64,000 nt of DNA, taken from contig NZ_VSRY01000094.1 of NCBI RefSeq assembly GCF_008271805.1, positions 1-64,000 on the forward strand, given 5' to 3'. Below are positions 24,361 to 32,851 of the stretch, in pieces. Each line of letters starts with the position of its first letter. The stretch's first letter is position 1. Both the position numbers and the translations under genes were made by a program. Below the pieces are notes generated by a model. That model was given only the letters and a program-made list of their open reading frames with translations. It did not search any database and was not told the origin of the DNA. This stretch comes from Streptomyces sp. TRM49041 (GTDB taxonomy: Bacteria; Actinomycetota; Actinomycetes; Streptomycetales; Streptomycetaceae).

Positions 24361-26166
24361 TCAGCGCAGCCGGAACACCGGGCCCCGAGGCGTGAACGGG
24401 AGCGAGGCGCCGTCCGGGATCAGGTAGGCGTGGTCGCGACGTACGCGCAGGACGTCGCAGTGGCCGTCGGTGATGATCAGCACGGGGGCCGACGGGGGGA
24501 AGCCGTCGGCGCGGTGGAGGAGGTCGAGTCCCGGCTGGAGGACCGTGCCGCCGCGGCCGTGGACGCGGATGCGGCCCGCGATCTCCGTGGGCAGCAGGTA
24601 GCCCACGTCGTACGGGGCGGCGTCGCAGAACACGACACGGGCCGCCGGCACGTCGCGGGCCTCGGCGTACGAGGCGATGGCGCCGAGCGCCTTGCCGAGG
24701 AGGCGGGCGTTCATGGAGCCCGAGGTGTCCAGGACGACGCCGAAGGTGCAGCGGGCGACCTCCTCGGGCGGGAAGTAGCGGCCGGCGCGGGGGATGTCGG
24801 GGGTGGACGCCTGGCGGCGGGCGGGCCGGGCGAAGCTGCGCACCGGTTCGGCCCGTGGCACGAACTCGTCGAACCAGCGGGCGAGTCGGGCGTCCCAAGG
24901 CACCGGCGGGTGGCTCAGCGCCCGGATCTCCTGGATCAGCCCGGCCGGCAGCAGCCCTCGCTCGCCGCTCATGTGCAGATCGAAGCCCTGGACGAGGCCG
25001 CGCCGGTAGAACTCGTCGAGGTCGACGTAGTCGCCGGGGCGGCCGGGAAGCGGTTCGCCGAGGATGTCGCCGGCACCCTTGCCGCGCAGGGTGGGGAGGC
25101 GCCGCATCCGGCGGGCGTCGCGGACGATCCGGTCGTACACCTCCTCCGCCGACAGGCCCTTCAGCTCGGGGTCGAACAGCAGCCCTTCGGGCATGCTGCC
25201 GACGCCCATCTCGACGAGCCAGCCGTTGATGACGTAGTCGGCGGCGACGTTGAAGAGGTACGGGTCGCGGGGGCCGCGCCGGTCGCCGTGGCGGAGCGCG
25301 GCGTGCAGCATCTCGTGGGCGAGGATGAACCGCCATTCCGCGTCGTCGTACCGGCACAGCGGGTTGACGTAGATCTCGCCGAGCGTCGCGTCCACGGCCG
25401 CGACGGAGATGTTGTGCGCGCGGGCCAGCTCGGCGTCGGCGACGAGCTTGATACCGGCCGCGATACCACCGAGCAGCGGGTAGGACGAGATGAACCAGCT
25501 CAGGGCCCGCTCCCAGGGCCGCCGGGGCACCAACTGGTCGGTCAGCTTGTCGCGCCGCCCGCCCGCCACGTCCATGGCGGCGGACATCGTGCGGGTCAGG
25601 GCGTGGGCGAAGGCCAGCTGCCAGTCCGGCGGGGTCGTCCACTCCCGCCAGGGCACGAGGACCTGGTCGGGGGCGTCCGCCCCGGTGCCGAGGTGTTCGT
25701 ACGCGGCGGGGATGCCGCTCCGGCGCCAGCGGGTGGCCAGTTGCTCCTCGTCGCCGTCGGGATACGACTGCGGGAAGTCGACGGGGGCGCGGCCGACGTG
25801 CAGGGTGAGCATGAAGCGGTTGACGACGGCGCAGCGGGCGGCCCGTTCGAACCGGTCGGGCTGCGGGCGTCGGGCGTCCTTGTGGGCGGGGACGTGACCG
25901 AAGCCGAGGTGCAGCAGGCAGTGGGCGAGCGCCCAGGCCCAGTCGGCCGGGTCGGCGCGGCGGTCGGGATGGACGTGGATGCCGCCGTTGGAGTCGACGG
26001 CGGTGAGCCCGTGGCGGGGGCTCAGCGAGCAGTCGCGGTTACGGCAGATGTCGGCGTCGAGCGCGGCCAGGGCCGGGTTGCGCCTGACGAGGGCGAGTCC
26101 GGCGAGGAACGCCTCGGCGGCCGGGTCGCTGCGCTGGGCTTTGGTGGGCCGCGTGGTACGGCTCAC
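24361..26166 (-). CDS. VWA-like putative metallopeptidase (DUF2201 type)
   Basis: The 601-residue protein has an N-terminal half with a zinc-protease-like helix, F-I-L-A-H-E-M-L-H-A-A-L-R-H-G-D-R (HExxH plus a third His), and a C-terminal VWA-like domain starting V-A-R-C-T-F-G-V-V-L-D-T-S-G-S-M-N, a complete MIDAS-type DxSxS. This is the 'putative metallopeptidase domain plus DUF2201 VWA' family that always travels with a MoxR ATPase. The pair may act as a chaperone or metal-insertion machine; its client is unknown. The GTG at 26166 follows GTGGAGG and overlaps the ATPase stop by four bases. It is followed downstream by 217 bases without a gene. Confidence 0.92.
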   Translation of the reverse strand: MSRTTRPTKAQRSDPAAEAFLAGLALVRRNPALAALDADICRNRDCSLSPRHGLTAVDSNGGIHVHPDRRADPADWAWALAHCLLHLGFGHVPAHKDARRPQPDRFERAARCAVVNRFMLTLHVGRAPVDFPQSYPDGDEEQLATRWRRSGIPAAYEHLGTGADAPDQVLVPWREWTTPPDWQLAFAHALTRTMSAAMDVAGGRRDKLTDQLVPRRPWERALSWFISSYPLLGGIAAGIKLVADAELARAHNISVAAVDATLGEIYVNPLCRYDDAEWRFILAHEMLHAALRHGDRRGPRDPYLFNVAADYVINGWLVEMGVGSMPEGLLFDPELKGLSAEEVYDRIVRDARRMRRLPTLRGKGAGDILGEPLPGRPGDYVDLDEFYRRGLVQGFDLHMSGERGLLPAGLIQEIRALSHPPVPWDARLARWFDEFVPRAEPVRSFARPARRQASTPDIPRAGRYFPPEEVARCTFGVVLDTSGSMNARLLGKALGAIASYAEARDVPAARVVFCDAAPYDVGYLLPTEIAGRIRVHGRGGTVLQPGLDLLHRADGFPPSAPVLIITDGHCDVLRVRRDHAYLIPDGASLPFTPRGPVFRLR

Positions 26167-27224
26167 CGGCGCGCCTCCACCAGGCGCGGCATGTCCCGCG
26201 CCGCCTCGACCAGGAACCAGGCGGGCAGCACGGGCTGTCCGTCCTCGTCGTCGCGGATGACCGTCTGGGCCACCTCGACGGAGATCTCGGCGAGCTGCAC
26301 GAGCAGCGACTTGGCGCGGTAGGCGGTCTGCCGCAGCGCGGCCGGGATCTGGTCCTTGGTCGCGGGAAGGTCCTTGATGAGCCTGCCCCGGAACGCTTCG
26401 GCGAGGTAGTACAGCAGGTCGCGGTCCTCGACGCGGTTCGGCCAGGACGCGTCGCCCTTGATGATGGCCTCGATGCCGTAGGCGTGCCGCACGATCTTGG
26501 CGTATCCGCAGAAGGAGACGGCGTGCGCGGGGGTGAGCGTGCCATGCGCCACGATCTTGAGGGTCTCCTCGTCGAGCGTCGGCCCGAAGGAGTGCAGCGC
26601 GTCGGACAGCATGTGCCAGGAGCGCGGCGTGGAGAACGGCTCCTCTGACTTGGGCGGCTGCGACCACAGGTGGTCGGGGCGGTCGGTGAGGTAGTCGACG
26701 ACCCAGGGATGAATGCCGTTCTCGCCGGCCCACACCAGCCAGTCGACGGCCGAGGCGCGCAGATGGATGTGGGTGAGGCGGTTGACCAGCGCGGAGGCGA
26801 CGGGGCGGGCGAGGGCGTTGTCGGTGGCGCGGTTGCCGGCGCCGATGACGAGGGAACCGGCGGGCAGTTCGTAGCTGCCGACGCGGCGGTCGAGGATGAG
26901 GGAGTAGAACGCCTTCTGCACGTCGGGGGTGGCGGCGTTGAGCTCGTCGAGGAAGAGACAGTACGGCTCGTCGCGGGCGATGGTCTCGGGCGGGCAGAAG
27001 ACGGACTTGCCGTCGCGGATCTGCGGTACGCCGATGAGGTCTTCGGGCGCGAGCTGGGTGCCGAGCAGGCTGACGCACTCCAGCCCCAGGGATTCGGCGA
27101 AGTTCCGTACGAGGGACGACTTGCCGATGCCGGGCGCGCCCCAAAGGAAGACGGGTCGTACGGTCGCGAGGCCGAGCAGCAGCTCGGGGACGCGGGCGGG
27201 CGTGACGGTGACGGCTGCCTGCAA
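26163..27224 (-). CDS. MoxR-type AAA+ ATPase
   Basis: The 353-residue product carries a full AAA+ core: Walker A G-A-P-G-I-G-K-S-S-L-V, Walker B Y-C-L-F-L-D-E-L-N-A-A, sensor 1 V-I-G-A-G-N-R-A-T-D-N, and an arginine-finger region A-S-A-L-V-N-R-L-T-H. It belongs with MoxR proteins that work with VWA partners, here the next gene. I chose the TTG at 27224 because AGGAG lies nine bases upstream and the first residues (Q-A-A-V-T-V-T-P-A-R-V-P-E-L-L-L-G) match the family start; a GTG at 27248 is possible. Stop and downstream start overlap, so the two proteins are made in equal amounts. Confidence 0.92.
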   Translation of the reverse strand: MQAAVTVTPARVPELLLGLATVRPVFLWGAPGIGKSSLVRNFAESLGLECVSLLGTQLAPEDLIGVPQIRDGKSVFCPPETIARDEPYCLFLDELNAATPDVQKAFYSLILDRRVGSYELPAGSLVIGAGNRATDNALARPVASALVNRLTHIHLRASAVDWLVWAGENGIHPWVVDYLTDRPDHLWSQPPKSEEPFSTPRSWHMLSDALHSFGPTLDEETLKIVAHGTLTPAHAVSFCGYAKIVRHAYGIEAIIKGDASWPNRVEDRDLLYYLAEAFRGRLIKDLPATKDQIPAALRQTAYRAKSLLVQLAEISVEVAQTVIRDDEDGQPVLPAWFLVEAARDMPRLVEARR

Positions 27225-27341
27225 GCGGGAACACTCCTGAAAGCGCACGATGTCCGGAGCATCCGGACTGTTCGACGGTGTTCGCACAGTGTGGACGCGC
27301 AGGACATCACGGCGCAGCCGAATTAAGCCCATCGGCGCCCG

Positions 27342-27500
27342 ACCGCCGGGGTCGTCGAAGGCTCCCCGGTCCTCGCCGGCGTGGGTGCGGGAATCTCCCT
27401 GCACGCCAAGGCCCCCCGGGCCGTGCTGCACCGGCTGCTGCGTGCGGCTCTGCCGGCCAAGTTCCTGGCCGTCGGGGCCGAGGCGACCTCCGCGGACCGC
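27342..27500 (+). pseudogene. Possible remnant of an FAD-dependent monooxygenase
   Basis: In the 462-base gap between the ATPase and the next gene, one plus-strand frame reads V-V-E-G-S-P-V-L-A-G-V-G-A-G-I-S-L-H-A, which resembles the first FAD-binding segment of PHBH-type monooxygenases (VVE...VGAGI.L..N), then directly A-V-L-H-R-L-L-R-A-A-L-P-A-K-F-L, which resembles their C-terminal helix. The middle 300 residues are missing and there is no usable start. The evidence is a short pattern only. The rest of the gap (27500-27672) shows nothing clear. Confidence 0.3.
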
Positions 27501-27672
27501 ATTGGCCCCCTCCCGCACAACCGTCCGGTTCGCTGCACCGAGCCGGTGGGCTGCTGCCATCGGCGTCAGCGTCGGCGGCCAACGTCCCGTCGACGTCGAC
27601 CTCCTCGGCGCCACTCCTTTGTGCTGATGGGGCACTACCTGGGGGCGGAGCGCCGCCGACCGGTCGCCGCGA

Positions 27673-27678
27673 TAGATT
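27673..27678 (+). promoter_or_regulatory. Probable -10 box, leaderless GTG start
   Basis: TAGATT sits eight bases before the GTG at 27687, with no SD sequence between them. The spacing would place the transcription start at the start codon. Confidence 0.4.
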
Positions 27679-27686
27679 GTGCCCTC

Positions 27687-28196
27687 GTGTCCACACCTGA
27701 CAACGTCATGAAATTCCGCGCCCGGTACGAGCACATACACGGCTGGGGTCTCTTCCTGCTCTTCGTCGCGGCGGTGCTGTGGTTCTGGTTCGCCGTGCTG
27801 CTCTTCCTGCCGTACAGCATCGAAGGGAGTTACGGCACCTCGACCACCTGCGAATCGCGCTTCAGCGTCGAGGACTTGGATCGAGATCGTCTCATCTGTG
27901 TGGACGAGCGCAACTGGCCCGAACTCCTCGCCGTCCTCGGCAGCTCGGTGCCTGTCTCGGTGGTCGGTGCCTGCCTCTACGCCGTCGGCAAGACCAACGT
28001 CCAGATGAGCGAGCACGCCGAGAGCCTCGCCCGGCGAATCAAGGCCGATCTCAAGGACCAGGCCCAGGCCCACGTCAAGGACGAGAAGGACCCGGTCCAA
28101 GCCGTCGCTTCAGGAAGCGCGGACGGCACGAACGGCACGAACGGCACGAACGGCACGGACGGCACGGACGGCACGCCATCGCATACCGGCCTTTGA
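27687..28196 (+). CDS. Two-TM membrane protein with Asn/Asp-Gly-Thr tail
   Basis: The 169-residue product is of unknown family. TM1 (W-G-L-F-L-L-F-V-A-A-V-L-W-F-W-F-A-V-L-L-F-L) is followed by an extracytoplasmic loop holding two cysteines (T-T-C-E-S-R and L-I-C-V-D-E-R) that could form a disulfide; TM2 is L-L-A-V-L-G-S-S-V-P-V-S-V-V-G-A-C-L-Y-A-V; then a charged cytoplasmic helix and a GTN/GTD repeat. The GTG start is supported by the TAGATT box; the reading frame continues upstream but without coding character. No operon partner. Confidence 0.65.
   Translation: MSTPDNVMKFRARYEHIHGWGLFLLFVAAVLWFWFAVLLFLPYSIEGSYGTSTTCESRFSVEDLDRDRLICVDERNWPELLAVLGSSVPVSVVGACLYAVGKTNVQMSEHAESLARRIKADLKDQAQAHVKDEKDPVQAVASGSADGTNGTNGTNGTDGTDGTPSHTGL
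28122..28175. repeat. 9-bp tandem repeat, six copies
   Basis: RACGGCACG repeats six times (one GAC, three AAC, two GAC forms) and encodes the Gly-Thr-Asn/Asp tail of the membrane protein. Period 9 keeps the frame, so copy number may vary between strains without breaking the gene. Confidence 0.9.
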
Positions 28197-28307
28197 GGTC
28201 CTGGCCGATCGAAGCGGGCGGGCCCTCCAGAACACCCAAGAAACCCAGGTCACAGACACAATCACGAGCCTCTGACAGACCCGGAGCGGTTCAGTCCGGC
28301 TGGAGCG

Positions 28308-28817
28308 CTAAGACCGGAGCGTCGCGTCCCGCGGGCCCGGGATGGCCAGGAGGTCCAGGAGTTCCGGGCGGTGGAGGGCCGAGACCGGGGTCAGGAGGTC
28401 CGGGTGGCGCAGGAGCGCCGCCGCCCGCAGGTCCCGCTCGGTCGGGTTCAGCAGCCGCCGGCACTCCGGCGCCACACCGTGCCCGACGACCGCCGCCACC
28501 GCCGCCGACGCCAGCTCGGGCTCACCCAGCAGGCACGCGGCCCAGCTGGCCACGACCTCGTCCACCCATGTGCGCCACGGCGCCGGATCACCGTCCGCGC
28601 CGGTGATCCAGTCGAGCCGGTCCGCCCCGCCCGCCCCGGTGACGGCGACCAGCCCCGCGTCCAGCTCCGTCGGGTACCGGAGCGCCGCCGCCACGCCCAC
28701 CGCCTGTCGTGCCTGGGCCTCCGCGAGGGCACGGTCGACGGCGCCGCCCCCGGCGGGGTAGGCGCTGGTCAGCCACCGTGCGGTGGCGGCGACGAGTGGG
28801 GAGAGGTCGGGGTGCAC
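28308..28817 (-). CDS. Conserved-looking helical protein, unknown function
   Basis: The 169-residue product is rich in Ala and Leu with alternating helices and no TM segment or recognised motif (L-S-P-L-V-A-A-T-A-R-W-L-T-S-A-Y-P-A-G-G at the start; A-S-W-A-A-C-L-L-G-E-P-E-L in the middle). Coding character is good. The GTG at 28817 has a TACCGT box (minus strand, 28824-28829) six bases before it, again a leaderless layout. It is divergent from the hemerythrin gene. I do not recognise the family. Confidence 0.6.
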   Translation of the reverse strand: MHPDLSPLVAATARWLTSAYPAGGGAVDRALAEAQARQAVGVAAALRYPTELDAGLVAVTGAGGADRLDWITGADGDPAPWRTWVDEVVASWAACLLGEPELASAAVAAVVGHGVAPECRRLLNPTERDLRAAALLRHPDLLTPVSALHRPELLDLLAIPGPRDATLRS

Positions 28818-28930
28818 GCCTGCACGGTATGCCCGACCACCCCGATGGCGGAATGACGCATATCACTCGCATTCGGTGGTATCCGGCCGGTGCCCGGTCA
28901 GAGCTGTACCTACACGGAGGGAGCCGCACC

Positions 28931-29494
28931 ATGGCCGATACCCGAGACATGATCATCGAACTGATGAACGATCACCAGGAAGTGGAAGAGCTGTTCGCCC
29001 GTATCGAGGAGCTGCCGGCCGGCGACGACCGGCGCAAGGCACTCGCCGACCAGATGACCATGGAACTGGTACGCCACTCGATCGCCGAGGAGGAGTATCT
29101 GTACCCGGCCGTGCGCGAACACATCCCGAACGGGGACGCGCTCGCCGACAAGGAACTGAAGGACCACAACTCCGCCGAGCGCACGATGAAGGACCTGGAG
29201 AGCTGCCGGGCCGACGACCCCCGGTTCGACACACTGATCACACAGCTGATGGCGGAGGTCCGGGAGCACGTCGCCGACGAGGAGGGGAACCTGTTCCCCC
29301 GGCTCCGCGCGTCCTGCCCGCAGGAGCGGCTGGACCGGCTCGGCAACAAGGTGCGGCAGGCCAAGAAGACGGCACCGACCCGCCCGCACCCGGCCGCCCC
29401 GGACAAGCCGCCGCTCAACAAGCTGCTCGCTCCGGGCGCGGGACTGGTCGACCGGGTGCGCGACATGATCTCGGGGCGCGGCAAGCACCGCTGA
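28931..29494 (+). CDS. Hemerythrin HHE-domain protein
   Basis: The 187-residue protein has the hemerythrin-like four-helix ligand pattern: N-D-H-Q-E-V-E-E-L-F, L-V-R-H-S-I-A-E-E-E-Y-L-Y-P, L-K-D-H-N-S-A-E-R-T-M, and V-R-E-H-V-A-D-E-E-G-N-L-F-P, giving the His and Glu residues for a di-iron site within about residues 1-125. It may bind O2 or NO or sense redox stress. The C-terminal 60 residues are basic and proline-rich. The ATG at 28931 has ACGGAGGGAG upstream. It converges with the methyltransferase gene 41 bases away. Confidence 0.94.
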   Translation: MADTRDMIIELMNDHQEVEELFARIEELPAGDDRRKALADQMTMELVRHSIAEEEYLYPAVREHIPNGDALADKELKDHNSAERTMKDLESCRADDPRFDTLITQLMAEVREHVADEEGNLFPRLRASCPQERLDRLGNKVRQAKKTAPTRPHPAAPDKPPLNKLLAPGAGLVDRVRDMISGRGKHR

Positions 29495-29535
29495 CCGCCG
29501 CGCGCGGCACCCGTGGCCTCGGCCGGTCCCCGGAC

Positions 29536-30267
29536 TCAGCCGCGGCCCACCACCAGCCACACCGACGGCAGCTCGACGGGGCTGCCGTCGGGTGCGTGCT
29601 CCGTGGTGGCGAGCGGTGCCTCGCCCGTCGCCAGGACGTCGAGCCCGGCCGCCCGGAAGTACGCGGGCACCGCGGCGTCGGTCACCCCGCCGGGCGTGAT
29701 GCCGTGCTTCAGCACGGGCAGCAGCTTGACGGGCGGACCTTCGGGGCCCTGGGTCAGCGCGCCCAGGGTCTTTCCGGCCGCCTCGCCGGGCTCCACGACG
29801 AAGGCCCGGCCGCGGCGGCCGACAAGGGCGGCGATGGTGCCGGCGAGGGTGTGCCGGTCCTCGGGCGCGGTCTGGTGCAGGACGCCCCTCATGTAGACGT
29901 TGCTGTCGCCGAGCTCGGCGCTCAGGCCGGCCACGGCCCCGGTATCGACCGCGTCGAGTTCACGGAAGTGGAACCGTGACGCGTCGGGCCCCGCCTGAGT
30001 CCGGGCGTGCTCCAGCGCGGCCGCCGACACGTCGACGCCGAAGACCGGGCCGGGTATGCGGTCCGCGAGGTACCGGGTCTGCGTGCCGTTGCCGCAGCCG
30101 AGGTCCACGAGCGGCAGTTCCGGTGCCGCGAGGTGCGGGGCGAACAGCGAGAGGTGGACGGCCGCGGTGGTCGCGGGGTCGGCGTCCCAGAAGACGGCGC
30201 CCGGCTCGGGCGGCGCCTCCCGCCAGAAGCCCTCCCATGCCTCCCTGTATCGATTCGTCACGGTCAT
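29536..30267 (-). CDS. Class I SAM-dependent methyltransferase
   Basis: The 243-residue product has motif I L-P-L-V-D-L-G-C-G-N-G-T-Q-T-R-Y-L, the acidic residue V-F-G-V-D-V-S, and the V-Y-M-R-G-V-L-H-Q-T-A-P-E-D region where many relatives carry an N-P-P-Y or similar motif. It starts with T-N-R-Y-R-E-A-W-E-G-F-W-R-E-A, a form seen in small-molecule methyltransferases of actinobacteria. Substrate unknown. The ATG at 30267 follows GGGAGGCGG. It is 32 bases behind the SpoIIE-type phosphatase gene and probably in its operon. Confidence 0.85.
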   Translation of the reverse strand: MTVTNRYREAWEGFWREAPPEPGAVFWDADPATTAAVHLSLFAPHLAAPELPLVDLGCGNGTQTRYLADRIPGPVFGVDVSAAALEHARTQAGPDASRFHFRELDAVDTGAVAGLSAELGDSNVYMRGVLHQTAPEDRHTLAGTIAALVGRRGRAFVVEPGEAAGKTLGALTQGPEGPPVKLLPVLKHGITPGGVTDAAVPAYFRAAGLDVLATGEAPLATTEHAPDGSPVELPSVWLVVGRG

Positions 30268-30299
30268 CTGCCGCCTCCCCACGCGGTACCGAAAGAACG

Positions 30300-32729
30300 T
30301 CAGCTTCTGGTCTTCCTCGGCAGCGGCACCTCGAACCACACGGATGTACCGTCGGCGGAGCGGCTCGCGCCCCACGCACGGGCGAGGGCGCCGACGACGC
30401 GCAGTCCGCGCCCGGCCTCGTCGTCGGGGCCCGCGGCGCGCAGCGTGGGCAGGGTGTGGCCGCCGTCCGCGACCTCGCACAGCAGGGCGTCCGTCCGCAC
30501 CAGCCGTACCTCGATCGGCTGCCCCGCCCCGGCGTGCCGTACGGCGTTGGTGACGACCTCGCTGATCAGGAGCTCGACGGTGTCGGCGAGGGCGCCGAGG
30601 CCCCATTCGGACAGCCGCGCCCGGGCGAAGGCGCGGGCCCGGCGGGCGGCGAGCGGCTCCGGGTCGAGGCGCCGCCGGGCGACGTCTTCGGCGGCGATGC
30701 CGTTCAGCCGGGCCATGAGCAGCGCCACGTCGTCCCGGCGGCCGCCACGGCTGCCGAGGGCGCGGATGATGGTGTCGCAGGCGTCGTCCATGGAGGCGGC
30801 CGGGTGGGCGGCGGACTCGCAGAGCGTGGCGAGGCCGACGCCGATGTCCTGGCCGCGCATCTCGACGAGGCCGTCGGTGCACATGACGAGCCGGTCGCCG
30901 GGGGCCACGGGTACGCGGACGCTCTCGAAGGGGACGCCGCCGACGCCTATGGGAGCGCCGGACGGCAGGTCGAGGAGTTCGCTGCGGCCGTCGCGGGCAC
31001 GGACGAGCACGGGCGGTACGTGCCCGGCGTTGGCGAGGGCCAGTTCGCCGCCGACCGGGTCGTACACGGCGTACAGACAGGTCGCGAGGTAGTGCTCGCC
31101 GAGCCGCTGGGCCAGGTCGTCGAGGTTCCGCAGGAGCTGCGCGGGCGGCACGTCCAGCGCGGCCATGGTCTGTACGGCGGTCCGCAGCTGGCCCATCATG
31201 GCGGCCGAGTTGATGCCGTGGCCCATGACGTCGCCGACGACGAGGGCGGTGCGGGAGCCAGGCAGTTTGATGGTGTCGAACCAGTCGCCGCCGACCCGGC
31301 CGAGGAGGGTGCCGGGCAGGTAGCGGGTGGCGGTGTCGCAGCCGGGCAGGCGGGCGGGGACCTGCGGGAGCATCGAGTCCTGGAGGGTCTCGGCGACGTT
31401 CTCCTGGTACGTGTACATGCGGGCGTTGTCGAGGACGAGCCCGGCGCGTGCGGCGAGTTCGGCGCCGGTGACGCGGTCCATGTCGTCGAACGGCGCCCGG
31501 GCCGGATGACGCAGCAGGATCATGAACCCGAGGACGACGTTCCGCGCCTTGAGCGGGACGACCAGCATGGAGCGGCCGTTGATGAGGGGCCGGATGTCCC
31601 GCTTCTCGAACTGGGCGGCGATGGCGGTGCCCGCCTGCTCGCTGATCCGGGGCACGAGGACGGGCTCGCCACTCGTCATGCACTGGAAGAACGGCGTGTG
31701 CACGGGGAACGGCATGGCCTCGCCGACCGGGATCACGTCGTCCCAGCGGCCGGGTGCGTCGACGTGCTCGACGGCGACGCGGTGCCACAGCGTGGTGGCG
31801 TCGGGCGGGCCGTCCGGGAAGCCCTCCCCGGCGACGACCTGTTCGCGGAGGTAGGTGCCGGCCACGTCCGTGAAACGGGGGACGACGGCGGCGCTGACCT
31901 CCTGGATCGTACGGGCGAGGTCGAGGGACGAGCCGATGCGTCCGCTGACCTCGTTGAGGAACTCCAGCCGCTCGCGCACCGCGGCGTACTCGAGGTCCTG
32001 CGCCTCCTCGTGCCGCGCCGGTGCCTGCGCGGCCGTCGCGGCCGGTCCGGCGGTGTGCGGGCGGGCCCCGCGATCGGCGCGGCGGCGCCGCGGCACGCCC
32101 CAGTCGGGCGTGACGGGGATGCGGGCGCGGCGGCTGAACTCGAGTACGGGATAGCCGAGTTCCAGGATCTGCGTGACGATCCGGGTGGCCTCGTGGACGC
32201 TCATGCTGGGGAGGATCTCGGGAAGCCGCCGCGCCAGGTCGTCGGCGCCCTCGAACTCGGTGTGGAGGGCGAAGCCGGGCGCGACCCGCTCGGGGTCGCG
32301 GCGGTCGGCGGCGGTGTCACCTTGGTAGCGGGCCGCGTCGGCGGCCAGGACGAGGAGCCGTTGCGGGCCGGGACCGGCCAGCGGATAGGCCCACCACAGG
32401 ACGTCGGTCCGCTCCTGGCCCGGTCCGGTGAGGCGGGCGCGGCCGGCCGAGGGGTACGGCTCCGGCGGGGTGCCGTCCGGTTCGGGACAGTCGGGGCCGG
32501 GCCCGGCCTCGGCCTCGTACGCGCCGTCGTCGCGGAGCGCGCCCGAGATGGGCAGGAGGTCGACGGCGGACCGGCCCACGGCCTCCTCGCGCCCGGGGCC
32601 GAAGAGTCTCCTGGCGCCGGTCGACCAGTGCGAGACCCGTCCCTCGCGGTCGACGACGACCACGGCGAGTGGGATGCGGCCCTCCTCGGGGAACCGCTCC
32701 GGCACCGCCTGAGGCGCGCCACTGTCCAT
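30300..32729 (-). CDS. SpoIIE-family PP2C phosphatase with PAS, GAF and HATPase domains
   Basis: The 809-residue signalling protein reads: PAS-like (about 15-140, I-P-L-A-V-V-V-V-D-R-E-G-R-V-S-H-W-S), a linker with an ANTAR-like helical segment, GAF (about 250-410), PP2C/SpoIIE phosphatase (about 430-640, with L-L-G-R-V-G-G-D-W-F-D and V-V-G-D-V-M-G-H-G-I metal-binding motifs), and a C-terminal HATPase_c (about 660-805, I-S-E-V-V-T-N-A-V-R-H-A-G and D-D-E-A-G-R-G-L-R-V-V-G). The combination suggests a partner-switching protein that can both dephosphorylate anti-anti-sigma factors and act as an anti-sigma kinase. Start 32729 follows AAGGAG; an in-frame ATG at 32810 is weaker. Confidence 0.94.
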   Translation of the reverse strand: MDSGAPQAVPERFPEEGRIPLAVVVVDREGRVSHWSTGARRLFGPGREEAVGRSAVDLLPISGALRDDGAYEAEAGPGPDCPEPDGTPPEPYPSAGRARLTGPGQERTDVLWWAYPLAGPGPQRLLVLAADAARYQGDTAADRRDPERVAPGFALHTEFEGADDLARRLPEILPSMSVHEATRIVTQILELGYPVLEFSRRARIPVTPDWGVPRRRRADRGARPHTAGPAATAAQAPARHEEAQDLEYAAVRERLEFLNEVSGRIGSSLDLARTIQEVSAAVVPRFTDVAGTYLREQVVAGEGFPDGPPDATTLWHRVAVEHVDAPGRWDDVIPVGEAMPFPVHTPFFQCMTSGEPVLVPRISEQAGTAIAAQFEKRDIRPLINGRSMLVVPLKARNVVLGFMILLRHPARAPFDDMDRVTGAELAARAGLVLDNARMYTYQENVAETLQDSMLPQVPARLPGCDTATRYLPGTLLGRVGGDWFDTIKLPGSRTALVVGDVMGHGINSAAMMGQLRTAVQTMAALDVPPAQLLRNLDDLAQRLGEHYLATCLYAVYDPVGGELALANAGHVPPVLVRARDGRSELLDLPSGAPIGVGGVPFESVRVPVAPGDRLVMCTDGLVEMRGQDIGVGLATLCESAAHPAASMDDACDTIIRALGSRGGRRDDVALLMARLNGIAAEDVARRRLDPEPLAARRARAFARARLSEWGLGALADTVELLISEVVTNAVRHAGAGQPIEVRLVRTDALLCEVADGGHTLPTLRAAGPDDEAGRGLRVVGALARAWGASRSADGTSVWFEVPLPRKTRS

Positions 32730-32851
32730 GGCCGGCTGCTCCTTCCCCGCCGCGACGATCTGCGGCTCCGTCACCACGGTACGGGCGTACGCCGGTTGTG
32801 CGCCGGGCATCGGCCGAATACTTCGTGCGGTTTTACGGAACTGATCGCTGA

